From NCBI RefSeq assembly GCF_006874585.1, contig NZ_CP029762.1, positions 341,922 through 405,921 of the forward strand: a stretch of DNA of 64,000 nt. Reading direction: 5' to 3'. Under the pieces are notes generated by a model. That model saw only the letters and a program-made list of their open reading frames with translations. It was not told the DNA's origin and did no database searches. This document shows positions 27,438 to 36,245 of the stretch, in pieces (position 1 is the stretch's first letter; each line of letters opens with the position of its first letter). This stretch comes from Sphingomonas sp. IC081 (lineage in GTDB: Bacteria > Pseudomonadota > Alphaproteobacteria > Sphingomonadales > Sphingomonadaceae). The position numbers and the translations under genes were made by a program.

Positions 27438-27502
27438 GGCGCAAGCATGGCACACTCGGCCGGCGTCCGCTATGGGGCGCGTCCTGCCGCTCCGTGTTTT
27501 AA

Positions 27503-27536
27503 CCCAACCCCGCTCAGGTTGAGCTTGTCGAAGCCC
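27503..27536 (-). repeat. Intergenic repeat, right inverted copy
   Basis: Reads GGGCTTCGACAAGCTCAACC on the minus strand, followed by TGAGCGGGGTTGGG. It is the inverse partner of 27075-27108. The remaining 130 bp up to the IclR stop contain a related fragment (GGCTTCAACAAGCCCGGCCT at 27592-27611) and no gene. Confidence 0.65.
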
Positions 27537-27665
27537 GCACGCGGGGCGTGCCATCCGCTGGTCGGCCTTGTCACAGCGCGTTGCTGCGCGGGCTTCAACA
27601 AGCCCGGCCTGCGCGGGATTGCGAGGTCAGCAAACGCGGCGTTCCTGTTCGCCGCCCCCGACCGT

Positions 27666-28448
27666 TCATCCCCGCGGCGCGCGGTAGCCGACGGCCTCGC
27701 CGATCTCGCCCGCCGTGGCGACGATCGCGGCGACGAGGTCGTCGACGATGTCGTCGGTCAGGTAGTGCGCGGCGCTGGCGATGGAGAGGGCGATGCAGAT
27801 CTGGCGGCGGGCATCGCGGATCGGCGCGGCGATGGAACGCACGCCGTCGCCCAGTTCGCTGTCGTGCAGCACATAGCCCCGCGCCTTGTGCACGCGCATC
27901 TGCGCCACGTAGTCCTTCATCGCCCTGGCCGAAACCTTGCCGCCGCTCGCCTGGCGGTAGAGGTCTTCCCAGACCTCTTCCGGCTCATCGAGCAGCAGCG
28001 CCTTGCCAAGACCCGTCTCGGCGATCGGGCGGCGGTCGCCCGGGGCGGTGGCGACGCGCAGGCGCTGGCGGCCGGTCACGCGGTCGAGGTGGCGGGACCA
28101 GTCGCCCTCGCGTTTGCCCACGAAGACGCAGAAGCCGGTGTCCTCCGACAGCTTTTCCATGAACGGACGCGCCACGCGCACGTAGTCGATCTGCTGGGTG
28201 GCCATGACGCCCAGTTCGAGCAGCTTGGGGCCGAGCCCGAAGCCATCATTGGTCACCGAGAGATAGCCGCGCGATTTCAGCGCCTGGGCAAGGCGATGCG
28301 CGGTGGTCTTGCTCATGCCCAGCTTGCGGGCCAGATCGGCGGCGCGGATCGGGCCGTCGATCACCTCATCCATGATGTCCAGCGCACGCATCAAGGTCTG
28401 CGTGCCTTTCACTTCGACATCGGCCTTGTCTTCGCGCTGTGCCGTCAT
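27666..28448 (-). CDS. IclR-family transcriptional regulator
   Basis: A 260-residue regulator from ATG 28448. N-terminal winged helix (about residues 15-75; LMRALDIMDEVIDGPIRAADLARKLGMSKTTAHRLAQAL) and C-terminal IclR effector domain (about 90-255; GLGKALL, GYVLHDSELGDGVRSIAAPIRDARRQICIALSI). Family members often control aromatic or sugar-acid catabolism, and KdgR-type members control pectin genes. It lies between the GPH transporter and a LysR/transporter pair and is transcribed toward the transporter. A KdgR-like pectin role is plausible but unproven. Confidence 0.92.
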   Translation of the reverse strand: MTAQREDKADVEVKGTQTLMRALDIMDEVIDGPIRAADLARKLGMSKTTAHRLAQALKSRGYLSVTNDGFGLGPKLLELGVMATQQIDYVRVARPFMEKLSEDTGFCVFVGKREGDWSRHLDRVTGRQRLRVATAPGDRRPIAETGLGKALLLDEPEEVWEDLYRQASGGKVSARAMKDYVAQMRVHKARGYVLHDSELGDGVRSIAAPIRDARRQICIALSIASAAHYLTDDIVDDLVAAIVATAGEIGEAVGYRAPRG

Positions 28449-28530
28449 AGTTCGTAATCCGTTCGTTCGCCCCACTTAGAGGGACGCTTACCCACCCGTT
28501 CCACATGATCTAGTGCCTGCGCCGCCAAGG

Positions 28531-29418
28531 TCAACCGCATTGCACGGCCGCCGCTATCCCCGCCCATTGCAGCATCGTCGCGATCAGGCCGTCGGCGGCA
28601 GGATTGCCCGGCCCCGGCCCGATCACGACAAATTCGACGTCCGGCAGGGCAGGCAGGGTGGCTCCCGCAGGGACGACCGCCAGCCCGCGCGGCATCAGCC
28701 GTTCCGAATGGGGCATGATGCCGATCCCCGCGCGTGCCGCCGCGCTGAGCCCGGCGAGGCTGGCGCTGGTGAAGGCGATCCGCCAGTCACGCCCGCAGCC
28801 TTCCAGCGTTTCCAGCGCCCTGGCGCGGGTGACGCTGGGCGGGGGGTAGAGCAGCAGCGGCAGCGGTGCATGGGCATCGAGGTGAAATTCCGGATGCGCG
28901 ATCCAGCGGATCGGCTCCTGCCATGCCCTCGTGCCGCGCCGGTCACCGGCCCGGCGCTTGACGAAAATGACGTCGAGCCGCCCGGCGTCGAAGGCATCGT
29001 AGAGGTCGTGGCTGAGGCCCCCGCTCAGTTCCAGATCGACCTCGGGATGGCGCCGCGCGAACGTGGCGAGCACGTCGGGCAGGGCGGACAGCACGAAGTC
29101 CTCCGAGGCCCCGAGGCGCAGCCGCCCGCGCAGGGGCGCTTCGGACAGGGTCTGGCCCAGCCGGACATGCGAATCGATGATCGCGCGGGCCTGGTCCAGC
29201 AGCCGCTCGCCCGAGGGTGTCAGCGCCATGCGGTGCGTGTCGCGGTCGAGCAAGCGCCGCCCGGCGAGCGTTTCGAGACGCCCGATCTGCTGGCTGACGG
29301 TCGACTGGCGCAGGCCGAGCGCGCGCGCCGCGCGGGTGAAGCTGCCGGCGTCGACCACTGCCACGAAGGCCTGGAGGAGATCGACCGGAATGAGGTTCGG
29401 AACGGACATGGTCATCAT
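28531..29418 (-). CDS. LysR-family transcriptional regulator
   Basis: A 295-residue LysR regulator: winged HTH at about 10-68 (LLQAFVAVVDAGSFTRAARALGLRQSTVSQQIGRLETL) and a periplasmic-binding-protein-like effector domain from about 90. It is divergent from a bile-acid/sodium symporter-type gene at 29507, the usual arrangement for a LysR protein and its target. The start is ambiguous among ATG 29418, 29415 and 29409; the first overlaps a palindrome. Confidence 0.92.
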   Translation of the reverse strand: MMTMSVPNLIPVDLLQAFVAVVDAGSFTRAARALGLRQSTVSQQIGRLETLAGRRLLDRDTHRMALTPSGERLLDQARAIIDSHVRLGQTLSEAPLRGRLRLGASEDFVLSALPDVLATFARRHPEVDLELSGGLSHDLYDAFDAGRLDVIFVKRRAGDRRGTRAWQEPIRWIAHPEFHLDAHAPLPLLLYPPPSVTRARALETLEGCGRDWRIAFTSASLAGLSAAARAGIGIMPHSERLMPRGLAVVPAGATLPALPDVEFVVIGPGPGNPAADGLIATMLQWAGIAAAVQCG

Positions 29419-29438
29419 TATTCATGATAAGTGTTATC
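29418..29438. promoter_or_regulatory. Overlapping palindromes in the LysR/transporter divergent region
   Basis: TTAT-TCATG-ATAA (29418-29430) overlaps GATAA-GTG-TTATC (29426-29438). Nested AT-rich dyads directly before a LysR gene and its divergent partner are typical LysR binding regions. Confidence 0.45.
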
Positions 29439-29506
29439 GTGGCTATCGGGATTGTCGATCATTGCCCGCAAGCGCAGATGGGCCGTCTTCCCAGACGAGA
29501 CTTTCC

Positions 29507-30508
29507 ATGGCCCTGCTGACGACGATCCGTTCCCGCCTCGATCCCTACCTGCTCTTGCTGATCGGCACCGTTGCGCTTGCCGCGCTGATGCCTGCGACGG
29601 GGCGGGCGAGCGGGGTGGTCGACCGGGCGGTCAACCTTGCCGTCGCCCTGCTGTTCCTGCTCTACGGGGCGCGGCTGAAACCGCAGGCGATCTGGTCGGG
29701 ACTGTCGCACTGGCGGTTGCAGGCGCTGATCTTTGCCAGCACCTACATGCTGTTCCCGCTGATCGGCATCGTCATGACGCTGCTGCTGCGGGGCCACCTG
29801 CCGGGCGATATCGTCACCGGGCTGCTGTTCCTCTGCCTGCTGCCCTCGACCGTGCAATCCTCCATTGCCTTCACCGCGATCGCGCGCGGCAACGTGCCCG
29901 GCGCGCTGTGCAGCGCCTCGCTGTCCAACGTGCTGGGCGTGTTCCTGACGCCGATCCTCGTCTCGCAATTGCTGCCGGCGGCCAGCGGCGGCTTTTCGCT
30001 GCAGGCGTTGGAGGACATCGCGCTGCAGATTCTGCTGCCCTTCGCGGTGGGACAGGCCCTGCGCCCGTGGATCGGCGCCTGGCTCTCCCGTCATGCGCTG
30101 CTGACCGCGGTCGTCGATCGCGGATCGGTGCTGGTGGTGGTCTATGCCGCCTTCAGCGCGGGCATGGTGGCCGGGATCTGGCACCAGCTTTCGCCCGCCA
30201 GCATCGCGCTCGTGCTGCTGATCGACCTGGCGGTTCTGGCACTGGTCCTGCTTGTCACCACCTGGGCCAGCCGGGCGCTGGCCTTCTCGAAGGAGGACGA
30301 GATCGCCATCGTGTTCTGCGGATCGAAAAAGAGCATGGCGGGCGGCATCCCGATGGCGGCGATCCTGTTTCCCGGCCATGCCGTGGGCCTGATCGTGCTG
30401 CCGCTGATGCTGTTCCATCAGGCCCAGCTGTTTGTCTGCGCGGGGCTGGCGCGGCGCTACGGCCGGCGCCGGGACTCCGCTTTGCAAGGTGCCCGCAGGA
30501 TACCATGA
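29507..30508 (+). CDS. Bile acid:sodium symporter-family (BASS/SBF-like) transporter
   Basis: A 333-residue inner-membrane protein with about ten hydrophobic segments, of the SBF-like (YfeH/PF13593-type) branch of the BASS superfamily. Recognised from DPYLLLLIGTVALAALMPATG, VNLAVALLFLLYGARL, CLLPSTVQSSIAFTAIARGN and the discontinuous-helix segment IVFCGSKKSMAGGIPMA. Substrates in this branch include organic acids and are mostly unknown. Divergent from and probably controlled by the LysR gene at 28531. It converges on the TolC gene, with 20 bp between stops. Confidence 0.88.
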   Translation: MALLTTIRSRLDPYLLLLIGTVALAALMPATGRASGVVDRAVNLAVALLFLLYGARLKPQAIWSGLSHWRLQALIFASTYMLFPLIGIVMTLLLRGHLPGDIVTGLLFLCLLPSTVQSSIAFTAIARGNVPGALCSASLSNVLGVFLTPILVSQLLPAASGGFSLQALEDIALQILLPFAVGQALRPWIGAWLSRHALLTAVVDRGSVLVVVYAAFSAGMVAGIWHQLSPASIALVLLIDLAVLALVLLVTTWASRALAFSKEDEIAIVFCGSKKSMAGGIPMAAILFPGHAVGLIVLPLMLFHQAQLFVCAGLARRYGRRRDSALQGARRIP

Positions 30509-30528
30509 GCGGGTGGCAGGCTGGGGGA

Positions 30529-31791
30529 TTACTCGTAGGCCGTGCGCCCCAGTCGTCCCACTGCCCGCAGCAAGCCGGCCTCAGCCACCAGGACGTCCGA
30601 TTTCGCGAGGGCGACGGCCAGCTGGGCGGCGCGCAGGCTCTGGTCGGCGACAAGGATGTCGACGGTCGAACGCAGGCCGAATGCATATTCCGCCCGCACC
30701 CCCTTGAGCGCAAGGTCGGCGGCGGCCAGCCCCTCGGTGTTGGCGCGCAGGCGCGCCCCGGCTGCATTCAGCGCGGCCCAGGCGGTGTCGGCGCCGCGCA
30801 TGGCGTCGCGCTCGGCGGCATCGGCCTGAAACCGCTCGGCACGGTTGTTCGCTTCCGCCTGGCGTACCCGCGACGCGACGAGGCCGCCGGTCAGCAGGGG
30901 GACCCGCAGCGTGATCCCCACCGATGCGGCATTCTCGAAATCGTCGAGCCTGCCGTCCGTCCAGCGCTCGCCCCGTCCCAGCGCCCCGCCCAGATCGATC
31001 AAGGGGGCGCCTTCCGCCCGCGCCCGGTCGACCCGCGCCGCCGAAGCGGCAACCGCGAGGCGTTGCTGGAGCAGGGCGGGATTGGCAGCTTCCGCCGCGC
31101 GCCGCGCCTCGTCCCTGCTCGCCGGTAGCGCCGCCGGCGGCGGCACATCGGGCACCAGCGTGCCCGCGTCGTGCCCCACCGCCGCGCGGTACGTCGCCTC
31201 CGCCGTGGCCAGCGCGCCTTCGGCATCGGCGAGGTTGGCGACGACGGTGGCGCGCTGCGCCTCGAGTTGCGCCACGTCGGTGCGGGTCGCCTGTCCGAGG
31301 TCGTAGCGGGCGCGGGTCTCGGCCACTTGCGTGTCGAGCCGCTGGATGCCGACGCGGGCCACTTCCACGGCCTGCTGGTTGTAGAGCAGCGCGGCATAGG
31401 CGGAGACAACGCCCTGCAGGATGGCGGCCTCGCTGTCGCGCAGGGCCTGCTCGCCGGCGGCGACGTCGCCGTTGGCCGCGCGCAGGGCCGAGGATACGCG
31501 GCCGCCGGTCCAGATCGGCAGGGCGAGGTTCGCGGTGAGCGAGGCCGCCTTGCCGTAGCCCTGCCGGTCGTACCCGCCATTGCCCTCGACCGACAGCGTG
31601 GGCCGCGCCAGCGCGCGTTCCTGCTCGGGCGTCTCGGCAAGCGCTTCCTGCCGGGCGCGGGCGGCGGCCAGTTGCGGGTTGGTCTCGTAGGCCGAGGCGA
31701 TGGCCTCGCCGAGGGTCTCGGCCGAGGCCCGTGGGATCAACGGCAGGAGCAGCAGCAGGGCCGCCCCGCAGGACAGGGTGCGCCTACTCAT
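30529..31791 (-). CDS. TolC-family outer-membrane efflux protein
   Basis: A 420-residue protein from ATG 31791, with a signal peptide (LSCGAALLLLLPLIPRASA). Two OEP repeats are built of long Ala/Arg/Glu-rich helices (TLGEAIASAYETNPQLAAARARQEALAET; LQGVVSAYAALLYNQQAVEVA; YAFGLRSTVDILVADQSLRAAQ), as in TolC and FusA-type channels. It overlaps the end of the permease gene by 8 nt and is the last gene of the hlyD-ATPase-permease-tolC operon, giving the system its outer-membrane exit duct. Confidence 0.93.
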   Translation of the reverse strand: MSRRTLSCGAALLLLLPLIPRASAETLGEAIASAYETNPQLAAARARQEALAETPEQERALARPTLSVEGNGGYDRQGYGKAASLTANLALPIWTGGRVSSALRAANGDVAAGEQALRDSEAAILQGVVSAYAALLYNQQAVEVARVGIQRLDTQVAETRARYDLGQATRTDVAQLEAQRATVVANLADAEGALATAEATYRAAVGHDAGTLVPDVPPPAALPASRDEARRAAEAANPALLQQRLAVAASAARVDRARAEGAPLIDLGGALGRGERWTDGRLDDFENAASVGITLRVPLLTGGLVASRVRQAEANNRAERFQADAAERDAMRGADTAWAALNAAGARLRANTEGLAAADLALKGVRAEYAFGLRSTVDILVADQSLRAAQLAVALAKSDVLVAEAGLLRAVGRLGRTAYE

Positions 31792-34204
31792 GGCGCAGCG
31801 CCCAGGCCGGAGCCGCGCGGCTGGCACGCAGCGATTGCCCCAGCACCGTCAGCACCGCGATCACCGTCGCCAGGACGCTGCCGCCGATGAAGAACAGCGG
31901 CGAGAGCGCCACGCGGTCGTCGAAGCCGGTGAGCCATGTCCGCATGGCGACAAAGGCCAGCGGCCAGGCCACGAGATTGGCAAGCAGCACCGGCCGCAGG
32001 AACTGGCCGACCAGCAGCCTTGCGATGTCGGCCGAGGAGGCGCCCAGGGTCTTGCGGATGCCGATTTCCTTGATCCGCATCTGGGTATTGTACGAGGCCA
32101 GCCCCCAGAGCCCGACGCAGCCGATCAGCACCGCCAGCCCCGCGCCGATCGCGAAGAGCCGGGTCGCCCGGTCGTCCGCCTCGTAGAACTTGGTAAGCTG
32201 GGTATCGGCGGTCGCCGCCTCGAACGGCACTTGCGGCACGCTGCGCTGCCAGATCGTGCGCAGGGCATCCATCGTCACGCGCGGATCGCCGGTGTAGCGG
32301 ATCGAGACGACCGCCGTGAAGGCCTTCTCCGGCTGGCTGTAATAGACATAATAGGTCGCGCTGTTGGGCTGGCGCGGGGAAAAGAAGCGCATGTCCTCGA
32401 CCACGCCGATGATCGTGCGCGGGCGCTTTCCGCCGACGGTCTTGCCGATCGCCTCCTGCGGCGAGCGGAAGCCCAGCGTCGACACGGCCTGGCGGTTGAT
32501 CACGATGTTGATGCCGCTGGCCATGTCGCGCGCCAGTGCGTCGTCGTCGCGGTGCGCCGCGTCGAACACGCGCCCGGCCAGGACGCGGGCGCCGTAGACC
32601 TTGAAGAAATCGGGCCCGGTGATGATCCAGCGCAGCGACGGCCCGTCACCGGCAACACCGGGGAGAGGGACGTTGTCGGCATTGTCCTCGCCGCTGCCGC
32701 CCGCCGCATTGTTGCCGATCGCGGCGCTGCGCACCGAGGGCAGGTCGCGGATCGCGGCGGCGATCATGCGGGTCCGGTCCGCGCCGACCAGGTTGTCGCG
32801 GGTGGAGAGCAGCAGCATCAGCCCCTCGCGCTGGAAACCGAGGTCGGACTGGCGGACATGGCGGGTCTGCGCGACCAGCACCGCGGTGCCGACCATGAAG
32901 GCGATGGCGAGGCCGAACTGGAGCACCACCAGTCCCTCGCGCACGCGGGTGCCGACGCGCCCGCCGCCGGGCGAGCGGGCGGAAGCCAGCACGCTGGCCG
33001 CCGGATAGCGGGAGAGCAGCAGCGCCGGGTAGAAGCCTGCCAGCAGGCCGACGACCAGCGTCAGCACCATCAGCGCGGGCACCACCAGCGCATAAGGGAT
33101 GGTCAGCGAGAGGCCGCCCGCCGCATTGACCAGCGGCAGGCTGAGTTCGGCGAGAATGAGGCCGAGCAGCGCGGCGATGCCCACGGTCAGCACCGCCTCG
33201 CCGAGGAACTGGCGCACCAGGGCCAGCCGGTCCGCGCCCAGGACCTTGCGCATGGCCACTTCGCGGGCGCGCAAGTTGGCGCGCGCGGTCGCCAGGTTGA
33301 CGTAGTTGACGATCGCCACCAGCAGGGTGAGCAGGCCGACGATGGCCAGCGTCACCACGGTGATCTTGGCGCTGGCGCTGGCCGACCCGGCCGGTTCCAG
33401 ATGCATCCGGGTGAGCGGGAGCAGCGTGATTTGCTGGATCTTGGAGGCATCCTTGCCCATGTCGGCGAGGCCGCGCCGGTCGACGAAGGGCGGCAGCTTC
33501 TGCTCGAACGCGCGTGCGGCCTGAGGCGTGTCGAAGCGCAGGAAGGTCTGGAGTGAGGAACTGCCCCAGTGGAACCATTGCTCCGAGGGCGGCGTGGCGG
33601 GCAGCGGCACCAGCAGCGAAATCCGCAAGTCGCTGTTGGCGGGCAGGTCGCGGAAGACACCGGCGACGCGGTAGTTGACGGCCTTGTCCACGGCGATGGT
33701 CAGGGTCTGGCCGATGGGATCGCTGGTGCCGAAATACCGGCGCGCCAGCGTCTCGCTGATGAGGACGTTGGCGGGCTGGCGCAGCGCGCTGCCGCTGCCG
33801 CGCACCATCGGCAGGTCGAAGACATCGAAGAACGAGGCGTCGACCTGCGCGACGTCGGCCGATGTGGCGACCCCGCCGCGAATGACCGTGCCGCCGTTCC
33901 GACCGCCCCGGATGCGGGTGCCGACGACCCCGGGAAAGTCCTCGCGCAGCTGTTCGAGCAGGCCGCCCATCGTGTAGGGATAGGCGCCGTTGAACGGGCT
34001 TTCCGGCAGGTTCCAGACGGTCTGCGCCACGTAGACGCGGTCATGGCGGGGCAGCCATTTCTCGTAGCTGGTCTCGAACCGGGCATAGAGCCCGAGGACC
34101 AGGAACACCGCGATGCCCACCGCCAGCCCGCCGACGTTGAGCGCGGCATAGAGCTTGTGACGGGTGAGCGAGCGGTAGAGCGAAAGCAGCGCGAAGCGGT
34201 TCAT
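31784..34204 (-). CDS. MacB-like ABC transporter permease (FtsX/MacB-PCD, duplicated)
   Basis: An 806-residue permease. The first half has one N-terminal transmembrane helix (ALNVGGLAVGIAVFLVLGLY), a periplasmic MacB-PCD domain and three helices near residues 280-410 with FtsX signatures (NYVNLATARANLRAREVAMRKVLGADR). The second half repeats the plan (LVVLQFGLAIAFMVGTAVLVA, then LASYNTQMRIKEIGIRKTLGAS near 720-745). This double FtsX layout is that of the mechanotransmission-type ABC exporters (MacB/YknZ/DevC class), which move substrates from the periplasm rather than across the inner membrane. Cargo unknown. Confidence 0.93.
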   Translation of the reverse strand: MNRFALLSLYRSLTRHKLYAALNVGGLAVGIAVFLVLGLYARFETSYEKWLPRHDRVYVAQTVWNLPESPFNGAYPYTMGGLLEQLREDFPGVVGTRIRGGRNGGTVIRGGVATSADVAQVDASFFDVFDLPMVRGSGSALRQPANVLISETLARRYFGTSDPIGQTLTIAVDKAVNYRVAGVFRDLPANSDLRISLLVPLPATPPSEQWFHWGSSSLQTFLRFDTPQAARAFEQKLPPFVDRRGLADMGKDASKIQQITLLPLTRMHLEPAGSASASAKITVVTLAIVGLLTLLVAIVNYVNLATARANLRAREVAMRKVLGADRLALVRQFLGEAVLTVGIAALLGLILAELSLPLVNAAGGLSLTIPYALVVPALMVLTLVVGLLAGFYPALLLSRYPAASVLASARSPGGGRVGTRVREGLVVLQFGLAIAFMVGTAVLVAQTRHVRQSDLGFQREGLMLLLSTRDNLVGADRTRMIAAAIRDLPSVRSAAIGNNAAGGSGEDNADNVPLPGVAGDGPSLRWIITGPDFFKVYGARVLAGRVFDAAHRDDDALARDMASGINIVINRQAVSTLGFRSPQEAIGKTVGGKRPRTIIGVVEDMRFFSPRQPNSATYYVYYSQPEKAFTAVVSIRYTGDPRVTMDALRTIWQRSVPQVPFEAATADTQLTKFYEADDRATRLFAIGAGLAVLIGCVGLWGLASYNTQMRIKEIGIRKTLGASSADIARLLVGQFLRPVLLANLVAWPLAFVAMRTWLTGFDDRVALSPLFFIGGSVLATVIAVLTVLGQSLRASRAAPAWALRHE

Positions 34205-34215
34205 GGCAGGCCCCT

Positions 34216-34893
34216 TCAGATCGCGCGCATGGCCGAGGCGACGATGCGCCCGTCCAGCATGTCGATGCGGCGCCGGGCCATGTCGGCATGGCTTGGCGAG
34301 TGGGTGACCATGACGATGGTGGCGCCTTCCTCGTTGAGCGCCTGCAGGATGTTCATCACCTGCTCGCCGTTGGCCGTGTCGAGATTGCCGGTCGGTTCGT
34401 CGGCCAGGATCAGCTTCGGATCGCCGACGATGGCGCGGGCGATCGCGGCGCGCTGCTGCTGGCCGCCCGACAGCTGGTGCGGGAAGTGGCGGGCGCGGTG
34501 GGCGATGCCGACTTTGTCCATCGCCTGCGAGACCCGGGCGCGGCGATCCCCGCCGTTGGCCCGGTAGGCAAGGCCGAGGGCGACGTTTTCCTCGATCGTC
34601 AGCTCGTCGATCAGGTTGAAGCTCTGGAACACGAAACCGAGCATCGCCCCGCGAAACCGGGCGAGCTCCTTCTCGCCCATCGCGGCCAGGTCCTGGTCGC
34701 CGAACAGGTAGCGTCCCGAGGTCGGGCGGTCGACGGTGCCCAGCGTGTTGAGCAGGGTGGACTTGCCGCAGCCCGAGGGCCCCATCACGGCCAGGAATTC
34801 GCCGGCGGCGACCGCGAGGTCGATGTCGCGCAGGGCCGTCGTCTCGACTTCGTCCGAGACGTAGCGGCGCTGGATCTGTTCCAGTCGGATCAT
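34216..34893 (-). CDS. MacB/LolD-type ABC transporter ATPase
   Basis: A 225-residue nucleotide-binding protein from ATG 34893. Walker A MGPSGCGKSTLLN, Q-loop FVFQSFNLIDELT, signature LSGGQQQRAAIARAI, Walker B LILADEPTGNLD and switch His in VMVTHSPSHA are all present. This is the LolD/MacB/FtsE subclass. It lies 11 nt before the permease gene and 14 nt after the adaptor gene. A longer open frame on this strand continues upstream but is only the out-of-frame shadow of the adaptor gene. Confidence 0.95.
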   Translation of the reverse strand: MIRLEQIQRRYVSDEVETTALRDIDLAVAAGEFLAVMGPSGCGKSTLLNTLGTVDRPTSGRYLFGDQDLAAMGEKELARFRGAMLGFVFQSFNLIDELTIEENVALGLAYRANGGDRRARVSQAMDKVGIAHRARHFPHQLSGGQQQRAAIARAIVGDPKLILADEPTGNLDTANGEQVMNILQALNEEGATIVMVTHSPSHADMARRRIDMLDGRIVASAMRAI

Positions 34894-34907
34894 GTGGATG
34901 TTCCCTG

Positions 34908-36203
34908 TTACCGAAGATTGAGGATGTCGCCGGTGATCGACGCGGTGTTGGATGTGACGATGCGCTCGCCCGGCTGGAGGCCGGACAGGATCTCGACCTG
35001 CTCGGGATTGCGGCGGCCGGTCTTCACGGTGCGGCGGCGGGCATGGGCACCGTCGGCGTCGAGCACAAAGACCGAGGTGCCGGCGCCTGCCTCTAGCCAG
35101 CCGCCGACCGGGGCGACCAGCGCCGGGGCGGTGCTGCCCAGGGTGATGCGGATGTCGACCGTCTGCCCCCGGTTGAGCCCGGCAGGCGGGGCGCCGGCGA
35201 AGTCCAGCTCGGTGCGGAAACGCCCGTCCTTCACGGCGGGCAGCACTTTCGAGACGGTCAGGCGCGCGCCTTCGGCCACTGCCTTCTGGCCGGGAGCCAC
35301 GCGGCGCAGGTAATATTCGTCGACATCGGCGGTCAGCTTCCAGGAGCCTTCGCTGTCGACCTGCCCGGCCGGGTCGCCCGGTTTCAGCGCCTGTCCGGGC
35401 TGGATCGTGAAGTTGGTGAGGCGTCCGCCCATGGGCGCGCGGATCGTCAGCGCATCGAGGCTGGCGCGCACGGCGGCAAGATTGCTTTCGAGGCGCGCGC
35501 GGGTGTCGTTGAGGCGGGCGCCCTGGGTGGCGGTGATCCCGGCCTCGCGGGTGCTGCCCGATTGCAGCTGGGCCAGCCGCTTCTGCTGGTAGGCGGCCTC
35601 TTCGGCGTAGCTGCGCACGCCCGCGTCGGAGAGGTAGCCCTGATCGTAGAGCTGCTGGCGGATGGCGAGTTCGCGGCGCGCCCGGATGAGGTCGTAATTG
35701 GCCTGGGCGACCTGCCCGGCGCGGTCGATGCGGTTGCGCTCGATCCCCAGGTTCTCGCCCGCCACGCCGCCCAGCTGGCTGGCGATCTGCGCCTCGCGGG
35801 TCAGCACGTCGAGCCGCAGTTCGGGGTTGGCGAGCACGGCCAGCGGCTGGCCTGCCGAAACCATGGCGCCGTCCTGCACCAGCAGTTTCTCGACCTGCCC
35901 GCCGGAGAGCACCCCGACCAGCGTCGTCACTTTGGGAGCGACCGTCGCGCGCACCGGCAGGTAGTCCGCAAAAGGCGCGCGGGTCGCGGTGCCGATCTCG
36001 ATCTGGGCGGCGGCGATGTCGGTGGATCCGCTGGCCGGCAGCATGCGCCACAGCAGGACCGCGGCAACCGCGCCCCCGGCGATCGCCAGCACCATGGGCC
36101 GCCGCCACAGCGGCGGGCGGCGGCGTTCCACCTTGCGGTCCATCAGGGCGCCGGGCGCCGCCTCGGGGGAAACAGTTGCATGTGCGGGCTGTTCGGTCAT
36201 CAT
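34908..36203 (-). CDS. HlyD/MacA-like periplasmic adaptor subunit
   Basis: About 431 residues. N-terminal membrane anchor near 32-50 (PMVLAIAGGAVAAVLLWRML), biotinyl-lipoyl-like halves (GGQVEKLLVQDGAMVSAGQPLAVL and IRAPMGGRLTNFTIQPGQALKPGD), a long alpha-hairpin between them (about 125-235) and a C-terminal beta-barrel/MPD part (KTGRRNPEQVEILSGLQPGERIV). It bridges the MacB-like permease and TolC. It starts at ATG 36203 or 36200 and is divergent from the two-component system; the start is overlapped by a GGACA-type palindrome. Confidence 0.92.
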   Translation of the reverse strand: MMTEQPAHATVSPEAAPGALMDRKVERRRPPLWRRPMVLAIAGGAVAAVLLWRMLPASGSTDIAAAQIEIGTATRAPFADYLPVRATVAPKVTTLVGVLSGGQVEKLLVQDGAMVSAGQPLAVLANPELRLDVLTREAQIASQLGGVAGENLGIERNRIDRAGQVAQANYDLIRARRELAIRQQLYDQGYLSDAGVRSYAEEAAYQQKRLAQLQSGSTREAGITATQGARLNDTRARLESNLAAVRASLDALTIRAPMGGRLTNFTIQPGQALKPGDPAGQVDSEGSWKLTADVDEYYLRRVAPGQKAVAEGARLTVSKVLPAVKDGRFRTELDFAGAPPAGLNRGQTVDIRITLGSTAPALVAPVGGWLEAGAGTSVFVLDADGAHARRRTVKTGRRNPEQVEILSGLQPGERIVTSNTASITGDILNLR

Positions 36204-36205
36204 GA

Positions 36206-36216
36206 GGACAGTGTCC
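36206..36216. promoter_or_regulatory. GGACA-N-TGTCC palindrome in the divergent efflux/regulator region
   Basis: GGACA-G-TGTCC is a perfect 5-bp dyad just upstream of the adaptor start. Further half-sites, GGACA (36296-36300), TGTCC (36304-36308) and GGACA (36315-36319), lie at the 5' end of the regulator gene. The repeated TGTCC/GGACA words suggest binding sites for the response regulator encoded here. Confidence 0.45.
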
Positions 36217-36245
36217 CTCAACTCTGCTTGAAAGCCTAAACATCG

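Noticed and set aside
31700..33556. A 618-residue plus-strand frame opposite the MacB-like permease
   Set aside because: His/Arg/Asp-rich antisense product typical of high-GC coding DNA; the permease on the other strand has full FtsX features.
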